From Calonectria ilicicola (Eukaryota; Ascomycota; Sordariomycetes; Hypocreales; Nectriaceae): DNA of 64,000 bases. A program made the translations under genes and the position numbers. The stretch lies in assembly GCA_020809705.1 (NCBI GenBank), contig CP085829.1:2790001-2854000 (forward strand). The letters run 5' to 3'. This document shows positions 12,201 to 24,320 of the stretch, piece after piece. Within the stretch, counting starts at the first letter, position 1. The number at the start of each line of letters is the position of its first letter. The notes below the pieces were generated by a model. The model worked only from the letters and a program-made list of their open reading frames with translations, did no database searches and was not told the DNA's origin.

Positions 12201-13028
12201 GGAGGCCCGGATGACCGAGACCCACAACTCGGATATCCCATTTCATTCCCATCCGGAGTAGGAAAGGAAGGAGAATGTTGTACAACAACGGCTGCGTCAC
12301 TAGCCTCGCCATCTCCATTCACAGCATCACTACACCTCAGGGTCCCACAAAGATCCCACCTATTTGCCCCCACCAAACCCGGAAGACTGGTTCAAGGTGC
12401 AACCAGCTAATGTACGGTCGCCTGCAACCCGTGTACCTCGCCCGTTCGTCTGTCGGCCCAATGACTCGTAGGCTTGTTAACGTGTGCAGCTGAAGCTTGT
12501 CACGTTGGGTACCGATCTACAGCTGTGCCCTAGCGTACGGACAAGGGCCGAGTTGACAACACACGTCAGTGAGAGGAGGCGCACAACCGAGATGTGTGTG
12601 TGTGAATGGAATCATTTTGAAGCCACAAAAACAAATTCTTTTCTAGGAATTAAGAGATTCTTGCTAATCAAGAACTCGCGTGTACAAAGTCTATGCGCGT
12701 GTGCGCTTGGCCCTCAGCTTGGTTTGAGGTATAACCGGTATAGCCATATGGAGGGCCCGTCTATTTTCCCAACCGTCCTGTCCCTACCCAATAGCAGAAA
12801 CGCCCAAAACACCGTAAAAAATTCCCACATCAGTCTATCCGGCGATCGAGATGGTTCTCGTTCGATGTGCTGTCTATCCAAATTATTGCTGTGTAAAACT
12901 TGACAGGTCAGCTCACGTTCTCCGTAAACGGTCCGGGGTTGGCGAGGTCAGAGCCGGGGTACTCACAAGCTTGGGCACAGCTCTCGGCATGGCGTCAAGA
13001 TTCAAGAAATCTCTTGAATAAGAGGCAT
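9262..13028. other. Gene-poor region (first part)
   Basis: Nearly 3.8 kb with only short, composition-driven frames. There is GC-rich DNA at 9.5-10.2 kb and A/T runs at 10.95 kb and 11.81-12.02 kb. A possible minus-strand intron (GTGAGT near 12965 to ACACAG near 12896) may belong to the small transcript starting near 13.2 kb. No transposase, reverse transcriptase or RNA gene was recognised. Confidence 0.5.
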
Positions 13029-13127
13029 TCATAGTGGGCAGACGGATCGACGTCCCTTGCCAGGCTTCGGGGGCTTGGGAGCGCTGGGCTTGATAACGCC
13101 AGTAGTGTCATAAGGTCCACGCGGCAT
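13029..13127 (-). CDS. Possible 32-aa small protein or spliced small transcript
   Basis: A 32-codon frame beginning MPRGPYDTTGVIKPSAPKPP, rich in Pro, Lys and Gly, sits behind a leader that looks genuine. The leader is CA-rich (repeated CACCACCACC and AACAACAACC, about 13130-13190 on the minus strand) and runs directly into ATG. Downstream, an intron-like GTGAGT..CTGACC..TTTTACACAG occurs at about 12965-12896. The frame may be complete or may be the first exon of a longer model that was not resolved. No family is recognised. A non-coding RNA is the main alternative. Confidence 0.3.
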   Translation of the reverse strand: MPRGPYDTTGVIKPSAPKPPKPGKGRRSVCPL

Positions 13128-16100
13128 TCTTTCGGTTGTGTGATGGTTGTTGTTTTTGGTGGTGGTGGGATGTGTGTATGTCGGGCCAAGGGGGGGGCGC
13201 GCAGATGAGGTGGTATTGATCGGGAGCGTATCGAGCGAACAGTTGCGTACAAAGCTGAAGAGCTTAGGAAAAAGAGCGACTGAGGCGATATTGCTGAGCT
13301 TTTGAAGGAAAAATCCCAGAGGGCTAATTAATTGTCTGGTAGGACACGGGAGAAAAAAAAGCGACGACGGATGGACGTTTTTGTCTTAAATGGAAAAAAA
13401 AAAGCAGGCCCTGTGAATTTAACGCCTGCACGCTCGCGTGGCTTTTTTGCTTAACCTACCTCCCCAACTATCAGGGGCTGCTGACCGCCAGGCCAGGGAA
13501 GCCAGGGTAGACCGCAAGATCGGTACTTTGTCTGGCATCCCCAAGGACCGTGTACCCCCTGTAAGGTGTGCTTTTTTTTTTCTTTTTGTTTTTTTTTCCT
13601 TGCGGTGTTGGATCGGCAGGGGTGTGTGAAGTTTTGTTAGCTTTGTTGTCCTCGGAGAAAGACCTAGAGCTGGCGTACGGCGTGGCTGATTATGTTTGCG
13701 TGGCCGTGAAAATGTCACTTTTGTTTCTTTTTTATTTATTGTCATTTTTTCTTCTAAGACATCTCTATTTTTACAATTGTTCTCATCTACTGCCTAGTAA
13801 CGGGAGATTTAGGGGTCGAACGCAGCTCACGGGACCGCGAAGTGAGGTGATGGGGGGGGTGTCAAGCAGAAAAAGGTGATTATCGCCCCAAGGTGAAGCA
13901 GCAACAAGGTGGTGAACGGCGAGGAGTGATGGACCAGGGCATCACACAAGGGGATGTGGCAGGATGTGGGGGTTCCCAGGATCACAAGGATCGGCTGGTG
14001 CTGGGCTTCTCGTTCTGAGCCGGGCGGTAGTCAGGGGACCCTATTCCACTGACAATTCTAGAAGAGGAGGCGAGGCGCGAAGGTGAGCCCAACTGGGCCC
14101 TTGGTGACATACCCTCGGTGTGAGCGGCTGGAGCAGTTGTGACAAGTCACTGCGCGCTCGGTCTGGATTAGGCAGAAAAGCACTGCAGGATTGAAACAGG
14201 ATGGTCCAGGAAAGGTCGAGCGCTAAGCCAAAGCCCACGCCCATAGTCGAGATGCGTTGTGCAAAACAAAAAGGCGAAAAAAAAAGCAACCAGGGCCAAC
14301 GGGCGATGTCATCCGCGCCCGCGCCTTGCAATCATCCCATGTCATACCTTAACTTACTTTGCTCCAGACAGGTCGTATAGATGCTAACTTTGCTTCTCTT
14401 GTCGTCTCCTCTCGTCTCCTCTGGCTGCTGTACGGCGCCGCACAGCGCCGTCCCCAGTCATACCACCACTACCAACTTGGCAACACACACGCCCCCCTCT
14501 GCAGGTTGTGAGTTGGTGACGTTGCATGCACGGGGCCTGGCTGATCAGAGCCGCATCCCTGGCTTGGAAGCCGAAACGACACATCTGTGCTGTGCCCATC
14601 CACATCTGAGCCCCATCCTCGTACAGAATGAGTCAAGACCTTTAACCCTCCAATTCCGCCTTTTTCCTCGTCCTCGTTCATTTTCGGGCCCGCAAGCAAA
14701 TGCTGACAGATGGAGAGGGTTTGCTTCCCGCTTCCCGCACCCAACGGCCTAGCCCGTCTCATTTCCAGTCCACCACGTTATCGTCAACTAGCGGACCCTC
14801 CGGACCAGGACCCTTTGGCCTGTAAACGATACATCGTTGCCTGTGCCTGGATCATGCAAGCTTTCTGGAACAGTCAACTGGTGGGAACCATATCGCCCTT
14901 CACTTCCCACCACTCGCCGCACGCTACTCATTCGCCTGGGCCGCGGCACCGTGCCCACGCCGATCTTTGCGGAAGCCCGGGGGGGCAAATGATTTTATAA
15001 CGGTGGAGAACGAGCGAGGGCCCTGGCGGATGGCGGCTTGTGGTTGGGCCGGCGACGCAGGGAAAAAGCAATGACAGGACTCAAATCGAAATCTCAATCT
15101 TGGGCGCCCTGTGTCAGAGGTAAAAACGAACAGCCGGTGAGGAGCGACATTCACCCGTCATTGTGGCTTTAGCTAAATGCAGGGAGAAACCCGTTGGGGT
15201 CATGTCGGACCCTCAAGGAGAATTTTTTATCTCAGCCACCTGTCGCTCGAGCGGATGACTGCTTTGCACGTTGGCAGCCACCTAGGGGCCAGGGACAGGG
15301 GTGGCGGTGATACGAGCAACCTCATTCATCACCGTCTTTGTTTGGAGTGCCATTGAAGCTGTCTCGTCAATGAGCGTTGAGACCCAATCGGAGCCTGTTC
15401 CACGAGAGCGGTCCTTGGATCCGACCTCTTAGTCTGGTGACTGGAAGAGCACGAGCCTTCAAATTCACTGAGCCGAGATGCCAAATCCTCTCGGGGAACC
15501 TAACAGGCCGGACCAATCCGGCTAGAAGCCAATATTCATCCCTGTCAGCCTCTCAACAATCCCAATACGGCGGCCTCTCCCCCTCGGCGCGGCAACTGGA
15601 CGAGACAAGATGAGCCGTTCAAGTGCCGGACGCCATTCCCAGGATCTCGAGAGGCGAGGGCCGTTTTGTGGAACGAATCATCAGCCGCCCAAGGGGGCCA
15701 GCGTCCGTCCATAGCCGCCGATTCACCGTCCGACCTGTCGCCTCTCGTCCTCTCATCAAGATCTCTCCGGCGGCAGGGGTTTTGTTCCCCGAGCCGGGTG
15801 GGGCGGGAACAGAACCGTGGCTCCGGTGCCGAGACCATTGGCGGGGATGGGACGGGCCTAGCGGAGGAGCCGTCTCCGGGGGACCGGGTTTTGTGGCCAA
15901 GGTTCGAAGCGGTGGCGAATTAATTCATAACGTGGTCGAGTGAGAGACGACGATTGCTATCAGACTCTGGCCATTCCAGAAGGCGGGCCGTGCCACTGGA
16001 AGAAGAAAAAAGTATATTGGGTGTCGAGTCAGAATCCTCGTTTCCACGGGCATGAAGGCCCGAGAAAACGCTGACCGCCTGGGTAAGGGACTGGATGGTG

Positions 16101-18669
16101 GAGCAAGCAATGCGTCACAAATAGACTTGATCTGTCACCAAATGGAACGAGTTGCCTCACTTGAGAAAATACGAGTCAATGAAACCACGTTTTCAGCTTC
16201 GAAACCAACTATTGAATGTGGAAATCCACGACATGATTTGTCGCGATTTGCTCTCTCGCTAATTAAACCACAAACATCACATTCAGCGAGCTCTGCAGGG
16301 AGGATGGATCATCTGCAGTCAGACAGTCAATTTCATTTCAAGCCACTCGAAGTCAAAGGGGAAAAAAAGTCCAACCACCCCGAAAACGGCCCGTTGACTA
16401 CTCCCTAGGTTGTTAACGGTAGTCAATGCGAAAGTTTCTGTTCTTGACTACACACAACACATGTAAGTGCTATTTTTCTCGCTCATTTTACTTAGCAGGT
16501 GTAGCGATCGTTATCCACGCTCTTCCCACATGGCATAAGACAGGATCCCTGTATCATGCATGAACGGCCCAAAAACTGGTTGTGAACAACACAAGACTTT
16601 TTATTCATAGAAACAAATGTGCATAACTTTACATCAATGCCAAATTAGCCCCTGATGGTTTATTTTGAAAATCGCAAAACAAACCGCCAGGGTCACACAT
16701 AATTATTGTCATCTTTTGCTGCCAAGATGGTTCGCGCAATATTTGAACTCGGGGATGACGTGACAATTCGCAGTCGCTGACCGCTATCTACCTGAAAAAA
16801 TAAACACACTTGTTGCACTTATACGTTTTTCTTTGGCGTCGCCTTTCCAGGACAGTAATTGGTTTAATAGATATTACCGGCTGGTTAGTACTCAATTCGT
16901 ACCCCGTGCAATTTACGGTGCCAAAAGAAAACTTGTCGATACCAAATAAAACTCTAATTTTTGAGCCTACTATGCCTCGAAAGAAATATTAACCCACAGG
17001 ATAGCTCGGGTATTTTTTAGGGGCCTATTTCTTGCTAGCCTCCAATCGCGAAAGGGGGGATCGGTTTCCGTGCCAATGAAGGTGTACATGGTTGGCGTCA
17101 ATATCGCACATACCACGACTCCACGAGACAGAAGATTGGGCATGGATCACAGCAACCAATGCAAGCGTAAATAGCGGGGCGGCATCGGGCCAGCTGAGCA
17201 CCACCTTTAATACCAAAATGCTCCTGACAAAGTGGACCAAAAAGAATTACCGAGTGGCATTCGTAACGAGGAAACTTGGTCACATCTCGGTAATATAGCA
17301 ATCCATGCGTAATATGTCTTGGCCCCTCAACAACTGCAAAAATCTTCAACAGTTCTTTAGGGTATGTTTTCCCCTTTTGATCATACCTACTAAGATACTC
17401 GCTCATTGGCGACTATTTGATGGCTACAGACGACAATGCCAGTGACTTCGTATTTCCACCATATAATATGGGTTCATTCTGAGATAATTACTTGTAAATT
17501 ACTACCGAGGAAGAAATATCGCGCTTCAGTTCTTCTTGAAATTCAAACACTCTAACTCAGAGTAATCTAGACGAGATCAAATATCCCCTCGCACGGATGA
17601 ATGTCTCGACATTACTTGTAGCGAGAACCAACATATCCGATAAACCTTCGAGTCTTTTTGTCAGTGCTGAGAAAAGTGGGCACCTAGTCATCAACTCAAG
17701 TTGAGTATCAATGTTGTGTTCGAAGGCTTGGTGGTTGGTTCCGGAAACTGGGCAATACCTATGATCCTTTCTTAAATTACTAGATTCTCGTCATTGATCC
17801 CAGCTTTTACATACAATGTCTGCAATATCATTTGAAAACCCTATTTCACCCACAACATCCGGTCCGTAGCCCGAATCCTGGTTTAATATCAAGAATGTCG
17901 CCTTCTTTGCCCGTTGGAATGCTTCAGGATCTATGTAGAGCATATGAGAAGGAAAAGAAATATGCAAATAAAACCCAAATATGGTATGATAGATTCGAAG
18001 ATTATCGCCAGCACTTCTTATTATTTGACTACCTGGAACAAAATACCGGAGATATTTGTAGAATCCGTGGCGAGTGGACGTGATGCCTGAAATAGTGACA
18101 CTGACCAAGCACACGAGCCAAGTGAATGTCCGCAGGGGGCGATGGAATACACCACACGCAAAACATATTCATTTTCTAGAACAGCTAGATAAAAAAAAAT
18201 ATAATATATTGGAGCAATTTCATGCATGAATAAAACTAGTGTGATTCTGAAGTTTTGGCAATTCTTTTCGCTGTTGCTCGGTTGTATCTTAACCTTTGAT
18301 CACATGCTCAAGCCCGTGCCATAAACAATTAATGACTGTATTCGCTTATACAATTCTTAATCCCAGCCACAGGTCACAGGTAAAGACCCTATTTATATAA
18401 AACACGCTACAATCAAGAATTCACAGCCTGAGACTGAGACCCCATCGCTGGTGCCCGAGAAAAGGATGCGGGTTTAGGGTAGGACATGTCAATGTGGAAA
18501 CAGTATTAATAACTGTATCGACTGTCCAAAATAGTCATAAATTCAGTTACGAGCACAGTGCCGGTCCGGGCTGGGCGCCATTTGGTAAGCAATGTTTCAA
18601 TCCCACAAAAAGCATTTGCCTCAACAGCAAGTCACTGTCCGGCAAGAAAAATTTGTCAAGTCGCGCAAT
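13128..18669. other. Gene-poor region (second part)
   Basis: No gene is recognised over 5.5 kb. From 13.1 to 16.0 kb the DNA is GC-rich with only chance frames. From about 16.4 to 18.5 kb it becomes AT-rich, with short minus-strand frames (17098-17406 and 17791-18114) that look like decayed coding sequence but match no family I know. The last 200 bp hold the YAE1 promoter and perhaps a 5' UTR intron (GTAAGC at 18584). Confidence 0.5.
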
Positions 18670-19386
18670 ATGCATTTCCAGCCTATCGAACACAGCGCCG
18701 ATGAGGCTTACATTGCTCAGTCTCAGGGAGCATACCAAATAGAAGCGGAGGTGGATGTAGAGGTCCATGCCCCAAACGATGCTCTAGACGATGTCTTTGG
18801 ATCTGGCCCTTCGTCGCCAACTGCAGAGCAACACAGCATGGCCTACAGCGCTAACCATCCATCCGATATGAACCGCCTTCACGCTGAACATTCCACAGCG
18901 GGATACCGAGAGGGAGTCACGATCGCCAAAGAAGGCAGCCTCCAGGCTGGCTTTGACGAGGGGTTCAGCCTGGGTGCAAGCGTTGGCCTGAAAGCCGGCC
19001 AATTGCTAGGGCTGCTTGAGGGTATCGCCGAAGCGGTGCAGGGTTTTGAGAACCCGGATGCTTTGGCCACAAGGGAGCTGGTTCGTAAGGCACAGGAGGA
19101 TCTAAGTATTTCAGGAATCTTCAAGCCCGACTACTGGGCCGAAGATGGCAACTGGAAGTACGAAGTCAAACCGGCCAAGGATGGAGATGAGGTTATTTTC
19201 TCCGACGTAGCCAACGCCCACCCTCTGATTCAGAAGTGGACAGCAATAGTGGATGAACAGGTTGCTCTTTGGAAGCTTGACCGCACCATCTTGGATGACG
19301 AGACCGGACAGCGCCTTGATTCCATCATGGATGAACCGATTCTCTCTTCCGCAGTACCGACGGCTAAGAAACCGTTGGATTGGTGA
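18670..19386 (+). CDS. YAE1: Yae1 family protein (Fe-S protein assembly adaptor)
   Basis: Predicted 238-aa single-exon protein. Residues 78-112 carry the glycine-every-four-residues pattern (GYREG, GFDEGFSLG, GLKAG) that defines the Yae1 N-terminal domain. It is preceded by the conserved-looking segment DALDDVFGSGPSSPT (38-52). In yeast Yae1 works with Lto1 as an adaptor that brings the cytosolic iron-sulfur assembly machinery to the ABC protein Rli1, which is needed for ribosome function. The start at 18670 (MHFQPIE) is preferred because a GTAAGC donor and CAACAG acceptor (about 18584-18627) suggest the in-frame ATG at 18592 lies in a 5' UTR intron. With that ATG the protein would be 264 aa. 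The protein is longer than the 141-aa yeast one, with an acidic C-terminal extension. Confidence 0.85.
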   Translation: MHFQPIEHSADEAYIAQSQGAYQIEAEVDVEVHAPNDALDDVFGSGPSSPTAEQHSMAYSANHPSDMNRLHAEHSTAGYREGVTIAKEGSLQAGFDEGFSLGASVGLKAGQLLGLLEGIAEAVQGFENPDALATRELVRKAQEDLSISGIFKPDYWAEDGNWKYEVKPAKDGDEVIFSDVANAHPLIQKWTAIVDEQVALWKLDRTILDDETGQRLDSIMDEPILSSAVPTAKKPLDW

Positions 19387-20935
19387 AAAAGAAGGCTTCA
19401 TACACGAATTTAACAAACCTACTCCCAACTTCCAGCCTACTATATCCGGACTTGGGGGGAATGTCAAAGTTGGCCACTCACCAATGGCTCAAACAGCCAT
19501 TCCCAGCCAGACGTGCACCTTCAGGGTAAAATAAGGCACGTTGAGTTTGATCGAATGAGATAACAATTTCCATCGCTAACAGAGACTCAAAGATTGGACT
19601 ACTACTCATAGATCAGCGGCAGATAAATGCTGGAGCATGTTGTCTCCCTTGCACTGCTTTCCAGTTCTCGAACAGTAATTTTATTCGGCGCAGCATTGCG
19701 GATCGGATGATTGATCACAAAACAAAAGCAACTTTGACATGAATGGTGTAACCCGCGCGCAAAGCTGGGGAGGAACTCTGGTGAGGGATGGAACACTGTT
19801 GGTGATGTGACTAAAGTTGCATCTCACCGACTGTCCATGATAACTTGACGCGTCATCGAGATGAGCGGTTCGACCGGAACTGTCGGCGACTCAAAAAAAT
19901 GCGAGGAGGTCTAAGAATATTCTATTCTGATCGCTTCGTTGAATATTTGTATGTGATATTACGTGCTACTTTCGACTCCCGCCAGTTCCCATGACCTTAA
20001 GGTGCTGCCGATGTGCCGATCGGATCGGCGCCGGAGGAACGGCTGACATGGAGAGGCGGGTAAAACGCTCCCAACTACAAGACACTTTCATCTTTTCCGT
20101 TTCTAAAATCCCAGCCTTGGCAACAACTATTACGCCGCCCCTGACTCTGATATGCGGGTTGATGCGCCTAGTTTCTAACGTTGTGGGTTCTGTTTGTAGC
20201 GGAGAAAAAGTAAACGCCTGGAGCCTCTCAGACATTCTGCAAGGGAGGAAGATACAATCTCGGAGCCTGGCATCCGACTGCCAAATCGCCTTGCAGCAAA
20301 GTGCATACTGGGGGGCTAAACTGCTCAGATATTTGCTTTTCTTGCTGCCGTGCTAGCGCAGGTACGCAAGCAATGTCTCTGAGCTAAGGTTTGGCGCAGG
20401 TAGGGAGAAGCGTGGAAGACAAGACAACGTCCTACTATATTGCCGATCAGACACGGTGGGCCTGAGATGTTTTCTTGGGTGCTTCCTTTGGGAGGCTGTG
20501 CGATGTGAAAACAAGCGGCGATTCCGAGAGAGAAAGGGAGATTAGATCATATGGAGTAATCTCCCACGCGAGACATATGCACGGCATGGCAGCTGCGAGG
20601 GCCTCATGTCAGGAGCGGCTGGTGTTTCTGGCTGTATTTCGAAGTTGAAACACCTACGCGGCACACAGATGGCTCACTGAGCTTGGCATTCAGACTCTGC
20701 GAAAGATCGGGTCACAACAAGATGGCTAAGCAAACTGCGATGGCTTTCTGTTACCCAAATGATGATATAAGGAGCAAGATGTTCCCGCCGATACCAAAAT
20801 TCTCATCATCAGCTTCACTCTCAGATCACCACTCACTCATTCAGACTTCAAGTCATTCATTCAACAATACATACATTCATTGACTCATTCAATCGTTCAT
20901 ATTCTCTCGTTTTTACAAACCCAACTCTATTCACC
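19387..20935. other. Intergenic region, promoter of the GPI-anchored protein gene
   Basis: About 1.5 kb between two plus-strand genes. The right end is a CATTCA-rich leader (20831-20900) followed by CACC before the ATG. No further gene is recognised; short frames at 19.3-20.35 kb look non-coding. Confidence 0.5.
20831..20900 (+). repeat. CATTCA-type repeats in a 5' leader
   Basis: The sequence CATTCA and close variants (ACTCAT, CATTCAT, GTTCAT) recur about eight times just before the start codon of the GPI-anchored protein gene. This is a low-complexity, probably unstructured leader. Confidence 0.6.
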
Positions 20936-21949
20936 ATGAAGTACAGCATTGTTGCCCTTGTCCCCGTCCTTCTGGGCTCCGTCAGCGCTCAGCTCGACGC
21001 CGTCACCAACCTTCTCAAGCCAGCTGCCGATGTCGTTCAGGGCGGTGCCGGTGGCAACACCCCAGTGGCTGCTGCTGCTCCTCCTTCCGGTGATGCCACC
21101 AAGCCATTGGGCATTAAGGTTGACGGCGACATTGGCCTCGACGTTGGCAGCTCAGATGACGACTCCACTGACAAGAGTGGCCTCAACGTTGATCTGCTCG
21201 GTGTCAACGTCAACGCCAAGATCTGCCTCACTGTCGAGGTCCCCCCTATGCTAAAGGCTCTGGTCGACATTGGTTGCCCTACCTCGCCTCCTCCCCAGGG
21301 CCACTCTCATGTCTGGCACCCTGAGCACCCTGGAGTTTACATCGATGGCTGTGACGATGATGAGTCTACCGGCTGGCACTACGTTCACCAGGGAGAGCCC
21401 AAGAACCCTGACCAAGGCCACTATGTCTGGTCCGCCACTGCCGCCCCTGCCACTGCCACATACACTGTTACCCAGGGTTCCAACCTTTACACTTCTGTCG
21501 AGGCCATCCAGTCCACCACTGTCTGCCCTGTCCCCGCTCCCTCTGGATACGTCCCTCCTGCCACCGAGGTCTACGTTCCTCTCACATCTGCTGGGCCTGT
21601 GTACACTGCCCCTACCAGCGTTAAGGTCTGGGAGACTCAGGTCAAGACTATTGCCGTTGCCACCGCCACTGCTACTCCTGGATCCGCCTGGTATGGATCT
21701 TCCGGTTCCCGCTCTGGCTCCGGTGCTGGCTCCGCTGTTGGCACTCCTGCTGCTGGTGTTTGCCCCGGCCCCAACTGCCCTCCCGGATCGTCCACCGTTG
21801 TCGTTCCAGTCATCCCGTTCCCCTCTGGAAACCGCCAGGGTCCTGTCCAGACTCCCGGTGCCCACACCACACCGGTTGTCACAGCCGGTGCCTCCCGCAA
21901 CGTTGGTGGAGTCCTCGGGCTCGTCCTCATCGTCGCCGCGCTTCTTTAA
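20936..21949 (+). CDS. GPI-anchored cell-wall/surface protein
   Basis: Predicted 337-aa secreted protein. A classic signal peptide (MKYSIVALVPVLLGSVSA) is cut before QLDA. The C-terminus has a small-residue GPI attachment region (TAGASRN) and a hydrophobic tail (VGGVLGLVLIVAALL). The body has an acidic Asp-rich patch (around 70-82), a central segment with a few Cys (C97, C109 region, IDGCDDDES), Pro-rich linkers and Ser/Gly/Thr-rich stalks expected to be O-glycosylated. Codon use is strongly C-ending, suggesting high expression. No enzymatic domain is seen. Known: such proteins end up at the plasma membrane or linked to wall glucan. Inference: structural or adhesion role. ATG context is CACCATG. 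Confidence 0.85.
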   Translation: MKYSIVALVPVLLGSVSAQLDAVTNLLKPAADVVQGGAGGNTPVAAAAPPSGDATKPLGIKVDGDIGLDVGSSDDDSTDKSGLNVDLLGVNVNAKICLTVEVPPMLKALVDIGCPTSPPPQGHSHVWHPEHPGVYIDGCDDDESTGWHYVHQGEPKNPDQGHYVWSATAAPATATYTVTQGSNLYTSVEAIQSTTVCPVPAPSGYVPPATEVYVPLTSAGPVYTAPTSVKVWETQVKTIAVATATATPGSAWYGSSGSRSGSGAGSAVGTPAAGVCPGPNCPPGSSTVVVPVIPFPSGNRQGPVQTPGAHTTPVVTAGASRNVGGVLGLVLIVAALL

Positions 21950-22469
21950 AGCACATTCTGACACACACTCTTTATTTCTTTTTCGATTCTTAGGGACCTC
22001 TTGGATGGATCACGTATTCACGACGCAATGGGTTTTATAGATGCAACAACTGGTTTTGCAAGTTGCATTCAATTTGTACACAACTTTGGTTTTGATCTGC
22101 GGGGGATGATAGCTGTAACTGGACATTATCATACATAATCGATATATAAATTACTTTGCTGTCCCTTTTGGCCGTGATTGTCATATCTTGAATACTGAAG
22201 GCCTGGTAGGGTCATGTTAGCATACCGACACTTAACTTTGCATAATGGCAACGGCTCTTGTTCACTTACTAGTTTTTAAGCCACAATTGCATCTGGTCTT
22301 CTCCTGGTTTGGTATGCGCCAACGCATCTCCTAACAGCTCTGCGAAAGGATTTGTGGGTGCTGGAAGCTGATTTGATATCTATTGAGGCCTCAATTGCAC
22401 GGGTCGCATTATTCCGTGCTTGTCTCCACCGCTGAGGTTTTTTTCGGCTTCATCTGTTAATTGGGTATT
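21950..22469. other. Convergent 3' intergenic region
   Basis: About 520 bp between the stops of the GPI-anchored protein gene and the CENP-O-like gene. It is AT-leaning and carries the 3' UTRs of both genes. No gene is seen. Confidence 0.6.
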
Positions 22470-23397
22470 TCATCCCCGAGCATATTCCTGTAGTTTCTTG
22501 GCTACATCCTCAATGCGATCATAATTTCCATACAATTCCTTTGTTGTTTCCCAATCGCGCCCTTGTCTTCCAAAAACAACAAGCTTGATAATTTTGCCAT
22601 CGTCATTCATGATGACTCTTCCGCTTCTCTCGTCGGCCCAAGTGAGGCGAACCTGTTTTGCCTCAATATCGGCGATTCCAACTTCTACAATATCGTTTGG
22701 TGTCAGATCTTCGGCAGTCTTCTCGCGCAGCCCCAGGCCACGCCTGAGGTCAGCAGTGGCGCCTAGGCGGTTGTGGTAGCGTGCAACCTCCCTCCTTAAT
22801 GATCTGACGAACTTGTCTAGATCTTGCTGCACTGGCTGGTCGCTTTGAGTTTTGGGTGGCGCAAGATGCCGTGCGGCTAGGCCAACAAGTGGGATGGCTG
22901 GTGGAAGCGTGTGTCGGTGGATGCGAAGGTGTTTGTGGCCGGGGTAGGGTCGATTGAGCATCACGTAATAAGGCCGTAGGAATTGGCCTTTGGACATGAC
23001 TTCAAATCGTAGTCCTAGGACATGGCCTCCATCAACTGCATTGGGATCGGGATCGAGGACCTTGAAGGAAGTGACGGAGCTGCATATGCGATGTAAACAT
23101 TGCTGGAGGTAGGCATGCTGCTTCTCAGATTCGTCGAGCAGATTCGCATTCCGAGAGCTGATTTTGCGGGATATGGATGAGGGCTTGAGAATAGTTTGGG
23201 TTGAGGGAGCAGAGAGAATGGTTGATGATTCAATTTTGAGAGTTTTGCGCAGGGAAGCGGCTGAGAGTAAAGGTGTGTGTTAGTGCAGGTGTTTAAATGG
23301 TTGGTGATGCAAGATGTTGTAGCTGACCTTGTTCTTTGAGCGTGGCGATTTCTTGGCTGAGGAGGTCGTCCCCAGATGGAGGATTTGGTGAAGACAT
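22470..23397 (-). CDS. CENP-O / Mcm21-family inner kinetochore protein
   Basis: Predicted 286-aa protein from exons 23397-23328 (70 nt, MSSPNPPSGDDLLSQEIATL) and 23260-22470. The intron 23327-23261 has a GTCAGC donor and CTCAG acceptor, and the joint gives EQAASLRKT in frame. The N-terminal third is a short coiled coil (ALKEQ..SLRKTLKIE). The C-terminal half carries the Cenp-O core: FLRPYYVML (117-125), HRHTLPPAIPL (138-148) and an arginine-rich helix. Known: CENP-O pairs with CENP-P in the COMA complex (Ctf19-Okp1-Mcm21-Ame1 in yeast) of the constitutive centromere network. The length is close to that of the family. It is divergent from the acetyl-CoA transporter gene. Confidence 0.85.
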
Positions 23398-23405
23398 GGA
23401 GGTGT

Positions 23406-23425
23406 ATAATAATAATTATTATTAT
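23406..23425. repeat. Perfect 20-nt palindrome of ATA/ATT triplets
   Basis: Ten bases of ATAATAATAA are followed directly by their exact reverse complement. It lies 9 bp upstream of the CENP-O-like start codon, so it would be in its 5' UTR or core promoter. It is probably a microsatellite; a cruciform or hairpin in the mRNA is possible. Confidence 0.7.
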
Positions 23426-24320
23426 GTGATGGTGACGAGTAGATTGGTGCCGTTGGTTGTTGTTGTTGAGCCCCTCTTGGCTTGGCTGAGGGACAGACGC
23501 GATGGATGCGATGCGCGTCGAATTGACTTGCTGCAGGGCGATAAGATAAGAAGGGAAGACAGTCTGTGGCGTTTTGCTTGTGAAGAAGGCATGTCATGTG
23601 GCTTGGACGAATCTGTGGCTGTGGGCTGTGGCTACAGGGTTACACGTGAACAGGCAGGTGAGACAAGATATATTTTTATTATATTAGTCATGGTGAAAAT
23701 GCGGGCCCCTGACAGGGGTGAGTGAGGGCCAACGAATCCCATTCAGGCAAAGTGTCTTCGATGGAAATGGGACACGACCTCAGAACGCGCCCGGCTGGCC
23801 CTGTCGCTGTCGCGGGGGGGCTCTGTGTTCCTGGCAGCTTGATCATCTCGCCGCCCTGCGACTTCCGGGCCTCTTGATTGTATTTGTCAGGCCCCATGAA
23901 TGACGCACTTGGGCGCGCATTGCCTGAGTCGCCACTCGCCAGCAGACAAGCCAGAGGCAGAGGCAGAAGAAGGCCGTCCTAGAAAGAGTCATTGTGGCCT
24001 CGGAGATCCCTCGCTGTCTGTCGCATTAGTCGGTTCCTGACAACCATCCCATCAAAGTTGAGGCCACGGTAGCGGCAAGTTTACACATGTGGTCGGCCGA
24101 TGCGGTAGCTTCGACGCCAATCCAGATCCAGATCCGCAACGCCCCAGTCTGGTCCAGTTTGGTCCAGGGCCCAGGCTTCTCTTTGACTCGAGGAGACACC
24201 TTTTTTCCTCTTTTGCCTTTCTGCTGCCTGGTCCTGGTCAACTTTGGTGCATCGTCACTTTGTCTCTTTCTTCTACTAGTTGTCTTCTTCGCATACACAC
24301 GCCCACACACACTCTCTCTA

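Noticed and set aside
17098..18114. Minus-strand frames of 102 and 107 codons
   Set aside because: Protein-like in places, but no family is recognised, and they lie in AT-rich decayed DNA with stops on all sides.
21251..21964. 237-codon minus-strand frame opposite the GPI-anchored protein gene
   Set aside because: Antisense shadow of a gene with strong C-ending codon bias; the Gly/Arg/Ser-rich product is typical of such shadows.
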